Source: Pimelobacter simplex
Lineage (GTDB): Bacteria; Actinomycetota; Actinomycetes; Propionibacteriales; Nocardioidaceae
Assembly (NCBI RefSeq): GCF_900114845.1
Contig: NZ_FOUK01000004.1
Coordinates: 62,001 to 126,000, forward strand
Reading direction: 5' to 3'
Length of the DNA: 64,000 nucleotides
Shown: one piece after another, positions 47,239 to 55,630 of the stretch
Layout of the letters: each line of letters begins with the position of its first letter
Numbering within the stretch: position 1 is the stretch's first letter
Notes under the pieces: generated by a model
The model's input: the letters and a program-made list of their open reading frames with translations, nothing else
Database searches by the model: none
What the model was told of the DNA's origin: nothing
Made by a program: the position numbers and the translations under genes

Positions 47239-48582
47239 TCAGCCGTTGATCCGGATCATCTTCTTGTTCACGAACTCCTCCATGCCGAAGCGGCCGAGCT
47301 CGCGGCCGAAGCCGGAGCGCTTGATGCCGCCGAAGGGCAGCTCGGCGCCCTCGAGGCCGACGCCGTTGACGAAGACCATGCCGGCGTCGATCCGGTCGGC
47401 GACCCGCTCGGCCTGGGCGGCGTCCGTGGTGAAGACGTAGGAGCCGAGGCCGTAGGGGGTGTCGTTGGCGATCCGGACGGCGTCGTCCTCGTCGCTGGCG
47501 CGGAACACCATGGCGACGGGACCGAACAGCTCCTGGCGGTACGCCGGGTTGCCGGTCTCGATGCCGGACAGCACGCCCGTCGGGAAGAAGGCGCCCTGCC
47601 GCTCGCCCGCGGTGGCGAGCGAGGCGCCGCCGGCGACGGCCTCGTCGACCTGGCGGGCCAGGTTGTCGGCAGCGGTCTGGGACGAGAGCGGCGAGCCCGG
47701 CGAGGCGGCGAGGAGCGCGTCGGTGAAGCGGGCGACGAAGTCGTCGTAGAGGTCGTCAACGACGACGAAGCGCTTGCCGGCGTTGCAGGCCTGGCCGGTG
47801 TTCTCGAGGCGGGCGGCGACGGCGGCCTCGACGGTGGCGTCGAGGTCGTCGCTGGAGAGCAGGATGAAGGGGTCGGAGCCGCCGAGCTCGAGGACGACCT
47901 TCTTGAGGTGGCGCCCGGCGATCTCGGCGACGGCGGCGCCGGCGCGCTCGGAGCCGGTGAGCGAGACGCCCTGGACGCGCGGGTCGGCGATCACGTCGGC
48001 GATCTGCTCGTTGGTGGCGTACACGTTGACGTACGCACCCTCGGGGAAGCCGGCGTCGCGGAAGATCTGCTCCTGGATCGCCGCCGACCGCGGGCACTGC
48101 GGGGCGTGCTTGAGCACGATGGTGTTGCCGAGGGTCAGGTTCGGGCCGGCGAAGCGGGCGATCTGGTAGACCGGGTAGTTCCACGGCATGATCCCGAGCA
48201 GCACGCCGACGGGCGAGCGCCGGATGACCGCGCTGCCGGCGCCGTCGAGCAGGTCGATCGGCTCGTCGGCGAGGAACTTCTCGGCGTTGTCGGCGTAGAA
48301 GTCGTAGATCGCGGCCGAGAAGTCGACCTCGCCCTCGGCGTCCGCCGGCGCCTTGCCCATCTCCTCGGTCATCGCCGCCGCCAGCTCGGCCCGGCGCTCC
48401 CGGTGCAGCTCGGCGACCCGGCGGATGAGCGCGGCACGCTCGGCCGCGGTCGAGGTCCGGCCCCAGCTGTCGTACGCCGCGCTGGCGGCGTCGACGGCGG
48501 CGCCGACCTCGGCGTCGGTGGCGGTCGGGAAGGTCTCCACCAGCTCACCGGTGGCGGGGTTGCGGACGGCGTACTCGGTCAT
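47239..48582 (-). CDS. gabD: NAD(P)-dependent succinate-semialdehyde dehydrogenase
   Basis: 447 aa aldehyde dehydrogenase. Cofactor and catalytic motifs: GIMPWNYPVYQIARFAGP (as MPWNYPVYQ), SGSERAGAAV (NAD loop), VLELGGSDPFILL (Glu), GQACNAGKRF (catalytic Cys), and FGPVAMVFRASDEDDAV (as ELFGPVAMVF). Subgroup matches GabD/SSADH. It closes the minus-strand operon after the potABCD-type importer. Imported putrescine or GABA would be converted to succinate semialdehyde and then succinate. A transaminase (gabT) is not in view. It begins 46 nt after the potC stop. Confidence 0.9.
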   Translation of the reverse strand: MTEYAVRNPATGELVETFPTATDAEVGAAVDAASAAYDSWGRTSTAAERAALIRRVAELHRERRAELAAAMTEEMGKAPADAEGEVDFSAAIYDFYADNAEKFLADEPIDLLDGAGSAVIRRSPVGVLLGIMPWNYPVYQIARFAGPNLTLGNTIVLKHAPQCPRSAAIQEQIFRDAGFPEGAYVNVYATNEQIADVIADPRVQGVSLTGSERAGAAVAEIAGRHLKKVVLELGGSDPFILLSSDDLDATVEAAVAARLENTGQACNAGKRFVVVDDLYDDFVARFTDALLAASPGSPLSSQTAADNLARQVDEAVAGGASLATAGERQGAFFPTGVLSGIETGNPAYRQELFGPVAMVFRASDEDDAVRIANDTPYGLGSYVFTTDAAQAERVADRIDAGMVFVNGVGLEGAELPFGGIKRSGFGRELGRFGMEEFVNKKMIRING

Positions 48583-48628
48583 GGGGTGCTCCTTCGGGAA
48601 AGGTCTGAGCGGGTGGTGCGGTCGTGCG

Positions 48629-49429
48629 TCAGCGCGCGGCCTCGACGTCCGAGGACAGCCGCTGGGCCAACCACACCGGGATGATGGAGAACACGATCAG
48701 GACCACGGCGACCACGTTGACCACGGGGGCCTGGTTGGGACGGAACATGTTGTTCAGGATCCAGATCGGAAGGGTGGTGGCGCCGTTGCCGGCGGTGAAG
48801 GTCGTCACGATGATCTCGTCGAAGCTGAGTGCGAAGGCAAGCATGCCACCCGCCAGCAACGCCGAGCGCAGCTGCGGCAGGGTGACGAGCCGGAAGGTGG
48901 TGAGCACCCCCGCGCCGAGGTCGGCCGAGGCCTCCTCGAGGCTGGTCCCCATCCGGCGCAGCCGGGCCTGCACGTTGTTGAACACGGTGACGATGCAGAA
49001 GGTCGCGTGCGCCACGACGATCGTCCACAGCGACAGGTCGATGCCGAGGATCCCCTTGAAGCCGTTGTTCAGCGCGATGCCGGTGACCACGCCCGGCAGC
49101 GCGATCGGCAGGATCACCAGCAGGTTCACCGAGTGCTTGCCGAAGAACGAGTAGCGCTGCAGGGCCAGCGCGAGCAGGGTCCCGAGGACCAGCGCCAGGG
49201 CGGTCGCGATGACGGCCACCTGGAGACTGGTCACCAGCGCGTCGCGGGCACCGGCGCTGTGCGCCGCCCGGCGCCACCACTCGAAGGTGACGCCGTCGGG
49301 CGGCCAGGTCATCGACTGGCTCGGGTTGACCGAGTTGACGACCACCACGAGCAGCGGCAGGTAGATCAGCGCCAGGACGCCGAAGGTGAGGCCGGCGAGC
49401 AGGCGCCGGGTGGTGCGGCTCAGGGTCAT
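48629..49429 (-). CDS. potC: ABC transporter permease, PotC-like
   Basis: 266 aa with six membrane helices. The EAA loop reads EEASADLGAGVLTTFRLVTLPQL (as EEASADLGAG...LPQL), contacting the ATPase. The N terminus LLVVVVNSVNPSQS precedes an extracytoplasmic loop, as in PotC. The start overlaps the potB stop (TAATG). It works with PotB and PotA to import a polyamine or GABA-like substrate. Confidence 0.92.
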   Translation of the reverse strand: MTLSRTTRRLLAGLTFGVLALIYLPLLVVVVNSVNPSQSMTWPPDGVTFEWWRRAAHSAGARDALVTSLQVAVIATALALVLGTLLALALQRYSFFGKHSVNLLVILPIALPGVVTGIALNNGFKGILGIDLSLWTIVVAHATFCIVTVFNNVQARLRRMGTSLEEASADLGAGVLTTFRLVTLPQLRSALLAGGMLAFALSFDEIIVTTFTAGNGATTLPIWILNNMFRPNQAPVVNVVAVVLIVFSIIPVWLAQRLSSDVEAAR

Positions 49430-50346
49430 TACATGTTCTCCAGTGCACCGGTACGGCGGATCGCGGTCAGCAGCACGAGCATCACGACGATGGGGATCAT
49501 CGCGATGGCCGCGGCGAGCGGCAGGTTGTTGGCCGCGCCGGCGTTGATGAAGATCAGGTTGCCGAGCATCTGGCTCGCGCCGCCGACGATGTTGACGGTG
49601 ATGTAGTCGCCCATGGTCAGCGAGAAGCTGAAGATCGCGCCGGCCACGATGCCGGGCACGAGCAGCGGCAGGACGACGGTGCGCACCACCATCCGGCTCG
49701 GGGCGCCGAGGTCGCCGGCCGCCTCGAGCAGCGAGTCGGGGACCCGCTCCAGCGCGGCGAAGATGGGCAGGATGACGTACGGCAGCCAGATGTAGGACTG
49801 CGCGATGACCACGGCGGTGAGGCCGTAGCCGGGCGAGCCGAGGTGGCTCCACTCGGCCAGGCCGCCCTCGGAGAGGACGACGCGCCAGGCGAAGACCTTG
49901 ACCAGGTAGCTCGCCCACAGCGGCGTGAGGACCGCGACGACGAGCATCCGGCGGACCCGCGGCGAGGCGACCTTGGCCATGTAGAAGGCGATCGGCAGCG
50001 CGATCGCGACGTCGATGACGGTGACCGCGGCGGCGACGCCCACGGTGCGCAGCGCGACCTTGCGGTAGACCTCGTTGTCGAGGAGCGTGCGGAAGTTGTC
50101 GAGCGTCCAGGTGCGGTCGATCTCGCTGCTGAGGCTGTCCACCGACCACAGCGAGGTGACCAGCAGCGCCGCGAGCGCGACGACGTACACGAGGAGCATC
50201 CAGGCGAGGGGCGCGGAGAGCAGGAGGCTCAGGCGCAGCCACACCCAGCGGTGCAGCAGCCGGGACCCCGGCCGGGCCACCGGCCCCCGCAGTGCGGGGG
50301 CCGGGGCCTGGTCGGGCCGGGCGTCGGCGACGTCGGTGGTGGCCAT
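49429..50346 (-). CDS. potB: ABC transporter permease, PotB-like
   Basis: 305 aa; N-terminal cytoplasmic tail of about 35 residues, then six helices. EAA motif LLEAAGDLGAPSRMVVRTVVLPLL (as EAAGDLGAP...VLPLL). Family features SFSLTMGDYITVNIVGG match PotB/PotH. It follows potD by 2 nt and is joined to potC by TAATG. Part of a full polyamine importer. Confidence 0.92.
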   Translation of the reverse strand: MATTDVADARPDQAPAPALRGPVARPGSRLLHRWVWLRLSLLLSAPLAWMLLVYVVALAALLVTSLWSVDSLSSEIDRTWTLDNFRTLLDNEVYRKVALRTVGVAAAVTVIDVAIALPIAFYMAKVASPRVRRMLVVAVLTPLWASYLVKVFAWRVVLSEGGLAEWSHLGSPGYGLTAVVIAQSYIWLPYVILPIFAALERVPDSLLEAAGDLGAPSRMVVRTVVLPLLVPGIVAGAIFSFSLTMGDYITVNIVGGASQMLGNLIFINAGAANNLPLAAAIAMIPIVVMLVLLTAIRRTGALENM

Positions 50347-50348
50347 GA

Positions 50349-51530
50349 TCAGCCCTTGATCTCCGTCCACGCCTGCGTCCACTGGGCGTAGTCCGTGCAC
50401 TCGACGTCGGTACGGCCGTCGAGGCACTTCTTGATGGGCGTGCGCCAGAACCACAGCTGCTTGGCGTAGTCCTCGTCACCGGCGTGGAACGTCGCGCAGT
50501 GCTGCGGGTCGGTGGTCTTCTCGCACGCCTGCGGGCTGTTGGGCGCCTCGCCGAAGTACTCGGTCGCCTGCGCGTTGGCCTCGGGGCTGAGGATGTAGTC
50601 CATCCACTTGTAGGCACAGTTGGGGTTCTTCGCCTGCGACGACAGCATCCAGGTGTCGTTCCACGCGGTCGCGCCCTCGGTGGGCAGCGTGACGTCGACG
50701 TCCTTGTTCTCGATGCTGTTCTTGATCACCTGCCAGGTGGTGCCGACGACGGAGTTGCCGGTCTCGAAGGCCTGCACCTCCTTGAGGTAGTCCGACCAGT
50801 ACTCGCCGACGTACTTGCGCTGCTCCTTGAGCAGGGCGGTCGCGGCCGCGAGCTGGTCGGCGTCGAGCGCGTAGGGGTTGGTGATCTTCAGGTCGGGCTG
50901 CGTCTTCATCAGGTAGAGCGCGGCGTCGGCGATGTAGATCGGCGAGTCGTACGCCGTCACCTTGCCCTTGTTCTTGGCGAGCTGGTCCTTCTCGAAGACC
51001 GCGCCCCACGAGGTCGGCGCCTCGGGGAAGTCCTTCTTGTTGAACATCAGCAGGTTGGCGCCGTAGCCGTGCGGGACGCCGTAGTTCTTGCCGTCCACCG
51101 AGTTCCACTCGGTGTCCTTGAGGAAGTCGTAGACGTTCTTGTAGTTGGGCACCAGGTCGGTGTTGATCTGCTGGGCCTCGTCGGAGGCGATCAGCCGCAG
51201 CGACAGGTCGCCGGAGGCGGCGATGACGTCGTACTCACCGGACTTGGCGAGGTTGAGCGCCTCGTCGGAGGTGCCGTAGACCTTGCTGGTCACCTGGCAG
51301 CCGGTCTCCTTCTCGAAGGCGGAGACCCAGTCGACCTTGGGGTCGTTGCTGCCGTCCTCGACGTAGCCGGGCCAGGCCAGGATCGAGACCTGGCCCTCGG
51401 TCTTGCCGAGCTTCTCGACGGCCTCGGTCTTCTTGTCGCTGTCGCTGCTGCCGCAGGCCGACAGCACGGAGACCGACAGCAGGGTCAGGCAGGCCGCGGC
51501 CACACGGCCGCGCCGGAGGGTGGATTTCAT
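50349..51530 (-). CDS. potD: Polyamine/GABA ABC transporter substrate-binding lipoprotein, PotD-like
   Basis: 393 aa. Lipobox LSAC (Cys26) after a basic signal peptide. SBP_bac_8-type fold with GQVSILAWPGYVEDG near the N terminus, in the two-lobe pattern of PotD. Negatively charged binding-site residues (Asp, Glu) and aromatic residues (Trp, Tyr) are plentiful, but I cannot read the ligand. It is the extracytoplasmic receptor of the importer and lies between the ATPase and permease genes on one transcript. Confidence 0.92.
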   Translation of the reverse strand: MKSTLRRGRVAAACLTLLSVSVLSACGSSDSDKKTEAVEKLGKTEGQVSILAWPGYVEDGSNDPKVDWVSAFEKETGCQVTSKVYGTSDEALNLAKSGEYDVIAASGDLSLRLIASDEAQQINTDLVPNYKNVYDFLKDTEWNSVDGKNYGVPHGYGANLLMFNKKDFPEAPTSWGAVFEKDQLAKNKGKVTAYDSPIYIADAALYLMKTQPDLKITNPYALDADQLAAATALLKEQRKYVGEYWSDYLKEVQAFETGNSVVGTTWQVIKNSIENKDVDVTLPTEGATAWNDTWMLSSQAKNPNCAYKWMDYILSPEANAQATEYFGEAPNSPQACEKTTDPQHCATFHAGDEDYAKQLWFWRTPIKKCLDGRTDVECTDYAQWTQAWTEIKG

Positions 51531-51584
51531 CGGGTTCTCCGCTTTCTCGTTGGGTTGCTGGAGGGGAGGGAGCTGGAAGCCGGG

Positions 51585-52664
51585 TCAGGACTCGGCGGCG
51601 GTGAGGCGGACGACGTCCGCCCGGGCGAACCGGACGGTCACCCGGTCGCCGCGGGCCTCCTGGCCGGCGGCGGCGCCGGTGGACTGCTCGAGCGCGACGA
51701 GCTCGGTGCCGTCGGCGGTGCGCAGGTGCACCCGGTTGCCCGTGCCGAGGTAGATCGTCTCGGTGACGGTCGCGTCGACCCGGACGTCGCCGGGCGCGGC
51801 CGGCGCGGTGTCGCGGGCGTCGGTGATGCGCAGCCGCTCCGGGCGGACGGCGTGCTCGTCGGCGACGCCGAGCAGGCGCTGGGAGGTCGCGGCGTCGAGC
51901 AGGTTCGTCGTCCCGACGAAGCCGGCGACGTACGCCGAGGCGGGGTTCTCGTAGATCTCGCGCGGGGAGCCGAGCTGCTGGATGCGGCCGGCGTCGAAGA
52001 CGGCGATCCGGTCGCTGAGCGTGAGCGCCTCCTCCTGGTCGTGGGTGACGAACACGAAGGTGATGCCGAGGTCGCGCTGGAGCTGCTTGAGCTCGACCTG
52101 CATCTGCTCGCGGAGCTTGAGGTCGAGCGCGCCGAGCGGCTCGTCGAGCAGGAGCACCCGCGGCTCGAGGACGATCGCCCGGGCGAGCGCGACCCGCTGC
52201 CGCTGGCCGCCGGAGAGCTGGCTGGGGCGGCGGTCGCCCAGGTGACCGAGGCGGACCTTGTCGAGCGCCTGCTGGGCCCGCTCGCGGCGCTCCTTCTTGC
52301 CCAGCCCGCGCACCCGCAGGCCGTAGCCGACGTTGTCGAGCACGCTCATGTGCGGGAAGAGCGCGTAGTCCTGGAAGACCGTGTGCACGTCGCGCTCGAA
52401 CGGCGCGCTGCGGGTGACGTCGGTGCCGTCGAGCCGGATGGTGCCGGCGGTGGGCGCCTCGAAGCCCGCGATCATCCGCAGCACCGTGGTCTTGCCCGAG
52501 CCCGACGGGCCCAGCATCGAGAAGAACTCGCCGTTGGCGATGTCGATGTCGACGTGGTCGACCGCGGTCACGCTGCCGAACGTCTTGCGCAGGCCGCGGA
52601 TCGAGATCGCGGGGACCTCGACGGCCTCGGTGGCCGCGACGGGAGCGCTGGTCGAGAGTGACAT
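51585..52664 (-). CDS. potA: Polyamine ABC transporter ATP-binding protein, PotA-like
   Basis: 359 aa from ATG 52664 (a GTG one codon upstream is possible). Walker A GPSGSGKTT, Q-loop VFQDYALFPHMSV, signature LSGGQRQRVALARAI, Walker B VLLLDEPLGALD, and His-loop VFVTHDQEEAL. A C-terminal TOBE/OB regulatory domain (about 270-355) follows. First gene of the operon, with TTGTGC-17-TATGTT (52706-52734) upstream on the minus strand. Gene order A-D-B-C-gabD is compact. Confidence 0.94.
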   Translation of the reverse strand: MSLSTSAPVAATEAVEVPAISIRGLRKTFGSVTAVDHVDIDIANGEFFSMLGPSGSGKTTVLRMIAGFEAPTAGTIRLDGTDVTRSAPFERDVHTVFQDYALFPHMSVLDNVGYGLRVRGLGKKERRERAQQALDKVRLGHLGDRRPSQLSGGQRQRVALARAIVLEPRVLLLDEPLGALDLKLREQMQVELKQLQRDLGITFVFVTHDQEEALTLSDRIAVFDAGRIQQLGSPREIYENPASAYVAGFVGTTNLLDAATSQRLLGVADEHAVRPERLRITDARDTAPAAPGDVRVDATVTETIYLGTGNRVHLRTADGTELVALEQSTGAAAGQEARGDRVTVRFARADVVRLTAAES

Positions 52665-52705
52665 CACGATGTGCCTTTCGTCTCATCCGGGGTGGATGGT
52701 GCGAT

Positions 52706-52734
52706 AACATATGACTTCACAGTTCAAAGCACAA
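52706..52734 (-). promoter_or_regulatory. Promoter for the potADBC-gabD operon
   Basis: Minus-strand -35 TTGTGC (52734-52729) and -10 TATGTT (52711-52706) with a 17-nt spacer. They sit in the 132-nt gap between divergent potA and gntR, the natural place for GntR binding. This AT-rich stretch stands out in the GC-rich gap. Confidence 0.45.
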
Positions 52735-52796
52735 GAGGGTCGGGCAAGATGGACCCCGACCAGCTCGACCTGGGGGACACGACAGGAGGGGAAACG

Positions 52797-53543
52797 GTGG
52801 CCGTGCCGTTCTACGGACGCGCGTCGGCGGCGGTGTTCTCGCCGCTGGAGTCGCTCAGTCGCTCGGAGCTCGTCGTCCGGCGGCTCACCGACGCGATCGC
52901 GCTCGGCCTGCTCCCCGACGCCGAGCAGCTGCCCGGCGAGCTCGACCTCGCCGGGATCTTCGGCGTCTCCACGGTCACCGTGCGCGAGGCGCTGTCGGTG
53001 CTGCGCTCCGAGGGCCTGATCGAGACCCGCCGCGGGCGCGGCGGCGGCAGCTTCGTGCGCACCCCCGAGGACGGCATCAGCCACCTCGCCCGGCGCCGGC
53101 TCGACGGGTTCAGCCTCGGCGAGCTGCGCGACCTCGGCGACGTCTACGCCGCCATCTGCGGCGCCAGCGCGGCCCTCGCCGCCCGCCGCTCCAGCCCCGA
53201 GGACGTCGACCGGCTGCGCCGCGTCGCCGACGCCCTCGCCGACGCCGAGAAGCCCGACGCCCGGCGCCGGGCCGACGCGCAGTTCCACATCGAGGTGGCC
53301 GCCGCCGCCCAGTCCCCCCGGCTCTACCACGAGGAGGTCAGCCTCCAGGCGGAGTTCGGCACCCTCCTCTGGCTGGCCTTCGGGGACGACGACAGCCACG
53401 CCCAGATGGTCCGCAGCTGCCGGGCCGTCGTCGCCGCGATCGCCGACCGGGATCCCCATGCCGCCCGCGAGGCGGCCGAGCAGCGGGTGGCCGACTCCAC
53501 CGCCCGCCTCATCGACTACCAGCTGAGCGAGGCTGCCTCATGA
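52797..53543 (+). CDS. GntR-family (FadR-type) transcriptional regulator
   Basis: 248 aa from GTG 52797, decided by AGGAGGG 6 nt upstream; longer frames lack an RBS. The winged HTH about 15-80 contains LPGELDLAGIFGVSTVTVREAL (as LAGIFGVSTVTVREAL) and GLIETRRGRGGGSFV. The FCD ligand domain spans about 95-235 with metal-type residues (AQFHIEVAAA, CRAVVAAI). It is divergent from the pot operon and coupled to the Cache protein gene (ATGA). Probable repressor of polyamine/GABA uptake and degradation. Confidence 0.92.
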   Translation: MAVPFYGRASAAVFSPLESLSRSELVVRRLTDAIALGLLPDAEQLPGELDLAGIFGVSTVTVREALSVLRSEGLIETRRGRGGGSFVRTPEDGISHLARRRLDGFSLGELRDLGDVYAAICGASAALAARRSSPEDVDRLRRVADALADAEKPDARRRADAQFHIEVAAAAQSPRLYHEEVSLQAEFGTLLWLAFGDDDSHAQMVRSCRAVVAAIADRDPHAAREAAEQRVADSTARLIDYQLSEAAS

Positions 53544-54274
53544 CCGCACCGACCCTGACCGACGTCGCCCGCGCGCGCGACGCCGTCACCGAGCTCGCCG
53601 CGCACGCCCTCGGGCTCGCCGACCGGATCGCCGACGCCGTCGGCCGCTCCCTCGCCACCCGGCCGGCCCCGCGCCGGGCCGACCTCGAGGCGGTCGAGCC
53701 GCTCGTCGTCCCGGTCCTCGCCGACGCCGCCCAGCCCGTCCAGGGCGCCGGCTTCGTCGCCGCCCCGGCCCTGCTCCGCGACGCCGAGTGGTGGCTCGAG
53801 TGGTTCGCCCGCGACCCCGACGGCCGCCCGCAGCGGCTCGTCACCCACTCGGAGCCGCAGGCGATCGGGTTCTACGACTACGAGCACCTGCCCTGGTACG
53901 TCGTCCCCCGCGACACGGGCGCGCGCCACGTCACCGGCCCGTACGTCGACTACCTCTGCACCGAGGAGTACACGCTGACCTTCACCACGCCGGTGCTGGT
54001 CGCCGGTCGCTTCTGCGGCGTCGCCGGCGCGGACATCGCGGTCAAGAACGCCGAGCAGGCGCTGCTCCCCGCGCTGCGCGCCTCCGCGGCCCGGATCGCG
54101 GTGGTCAACAGCTTCGGCCGGATCCTGTCGAGCAACAGCGGCCGGCACCTGTGCGGCGACCTGCTCGAGGGCGTCGACCTCGCCGCGCTGCCCGCCGACC
54201 AGCGGATCGGCGACCTGCCGCTCGCCGTGGTGGCGCTCGACGACCGAGGCCGCTACGCCGAGGCGCGGCGGTAG
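53540..54274 (+). CDS. Free-standing Cache-domain protein
   Basis: 244 aa. Residues about 60-195 match a PDC/Cache ligand-binding domain (AEWWLEWFARDPDG, YDYEHLPWYVVPRDTG, GPYVDYLCTEEYTLTFTTPV split, GVAGADIAVKNAEQALLPAL). No signal peptide and no membrane helix are present, whereas most Cache domains sense extracellular ligands. The start overlaps the GntR stop. It may be a cytosolic sensor or binding protein for the same amine that PotD captures, acting with GntR. Its 3' end overlaps a convergent RibD-like gene by 22 bp. Confidence 0.8.
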   Translation: MTAPTLTDVARARDAVTELAAHALGLADRIADAVGRSLATRPAPRRADLEAVEPLVVPVLADAAQPVQGAGFVAAPALLRDAEWWLEWFARDPDGRPQRLVTHSEPQAIGFYDYEHLPWYVVPRDTGARHVTGPYVDYLCTEEYTLTFTTPVLVAGRFCGVAGADIAVKNAEQALLPALRASAARIAVVNSFGRILSSNSGRHLCGDLLEGVDLAALPADQRIGDLPLAVVALDDRGRYAEARR

Positions 54275-54858
54275 GTCACGTGGGTGACGTGCGGCGTGCC
54301 ACGCACCGCGACCGGCACCAGCGGGGTCGCGGGGACGCCGGCGAACAGGCGTGAGCCGGCGTCGAGGCCGGAGACGAAGGGCGCGACGTGCACCCGCAGC
54401 TCGTCGACCTGCCCGGCGGCCAGGTAGGCGTTGAGGGTGCCGGCGCCACCCGCGATGGAGACGTTGCGCTCCCCGGCGGCCGCCCGGGCGCGCTCGAGCG
54501 CCGCCTCCGGACCGTCGGTGACGAAGTGGAAGGTGGTGCCGCCGTCCATCTCGAGCGGCGGGCGCTCGTGGTGGGTGAGCACGAACACCGGCGCCCGGTA
54601 CGGCGGCTCCTCGCCCCACCAGCCCCGCCAGTCGAGGTCCCAGGGCCCGCGGCCGGGGCTGAACATGTTGCGCCCCATGACGAACGCGCCGGCGTCGAGG
54701 ATCGCGGCGACCTCGGCGGCGTTGTCGTCGCCGTGGTCGAACATCCAGGCGTGCAGCCGGTCCTGGTCGATCGAGCCGAACGGGTGGGCGAGGGACTGGT
54801 CCGCGGCGGCGCCGAAGCCGTCGGCGGAGACGCTGATGTCCGCGGTGACGATGCTCAT
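54253..54858 (-). CDS. Dihydrofolate reductase family protein (RibD C-terminal-like)
   Basis: 201 aa. RibD_C/DHFR fold: ADISVSADGF at the start, FVMGRNMFSPGRGPW (about 60-74), GGAGTLNAYLAAGQVDELRVHVAP (as GGAGTLNAYL and VDELRVH). These are NADPH-dependent reductases of unknown substrate in actinobacteria. No neighbours on the same strand point to a pathway. The 3' end overlaps the Cache gene. Confidence 0.88.
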   Translation of the reverse strand: MSIVTADISVSADGFGAAADQSLAHPFGSIDQDRLHAWMFDHGDDNAAEVAAILDAGAFVMGRNMFSPGRGPWDLDWRGWWGEEPPYRAPVFVLTHHERPPLEMDGGTTFHFVTDGPEAALERARAAAGERNVSIAGGAGTLNAYLAAGQVDELRVHVAPFVSGLDAGSRLFAGVPATPLVPVAVRGTPHVTHVTYRRASA

Positions 54859-54939
54859 GCGGGGATCGACCGGCGCCCGCCCCCGAACTCATCGCAAACG
54901 AGTGGGAGCGCGGGGCACCCCCGTGGGAGGATCGTCCCC

Positions 54940-55605
54940 GTGCTGGGCATCACCGACCTCTCGACGTACCTCGTCGGCCTGATCCTCATCATCCTGCTGC
55001 CCGGACCGAACTCGATCTACGTGCTCTCGGTGGCCGCGCGGCGGGGGGTCCGCGACGGCTACGCCGCCGCGGCCGGGGTGTGGACGGGCGACGCGGTGCT
55101 GATGACGCTGTCCGCGGCGGGCGTCGCCTCGCTGCTCCAGGCCAACGACCTGGCCTTCTCGATAGTGAAGTTCGCGGGCGCGACCTACCTCGGCTGGCTG
55201 GCCTTCACGATGCTGCGCGGTGCCCTCGCGACCTGGCGCTCCCGGCGCACGGTCGCCGAGGTCGCGGCCGACGCCGCCGACGCGGCGGCCCCGGCGACGC
55301 CGGGCGAGCGGCCCTACCGCCGGGCCCTGGTGATCAGCCTGCTCAACCCGAAGGCGATCTTGTTCTTCGTCGCCTTCTTCGTGCAGTTCGTCGACCCGTC
55401 CTACGCCCACCCGGCGCTGTCGTTCGTCGTCCTCGGCACGCTGGCCCAGGTCGCGAGCGTCGCCTACCTGAGCGCGCTGATCTTCTTCGGGACCCGCCTC
55501 GCCGCCGCGTTCCGGCGGCGCAAGGCGCTCTCGGCGGGCGCGACGTCCGCCGTGGGTGCGGTGTTCCTGGGGTTCGCGGTCAAGCTCTCCCTCGCCCACG
55601 GCTGA
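54940..55605 (+). CDS. LysE-family amino acid exporter
   Basis: 221 aa from GTG 54940; GGAGG nine nt upstream. Six membrane helices with LPGPNSIYVLSVAARRGVRDGY (as PGPNSIYV and AARRGVRDGYAAAAG) and LLNPKAILFFVAFF, both LysE/RhtB signatures. The cytoplasmic loop (about 95-125) is Ala-rich and longer than usual. It probably exports an amino acid or derivative to relieve excess. Confidence 0.9.
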   Translation: MLGITDLSTYLVGLILIILLPGPNSIYVLSVAARRGVRDGYAAAAGVWTGDAVLMTLSAAGVASLLQANDLAFSIVKFAGATYLGWLAFTMLRGALATWRSRRTVAEVAADAADAAAPATPGERPYRRALVISLLNPKAILFFVAFFVQFVDPSYAHPALSFVVLGTLAQVASVAYLSALIFFGTRLAAAFRRRKALSAGATSAVGAVFLGFAVKLSLAHG

Positions 55606-55630
55606 GGTCCCACCGGTCGTACGGTCGGGA

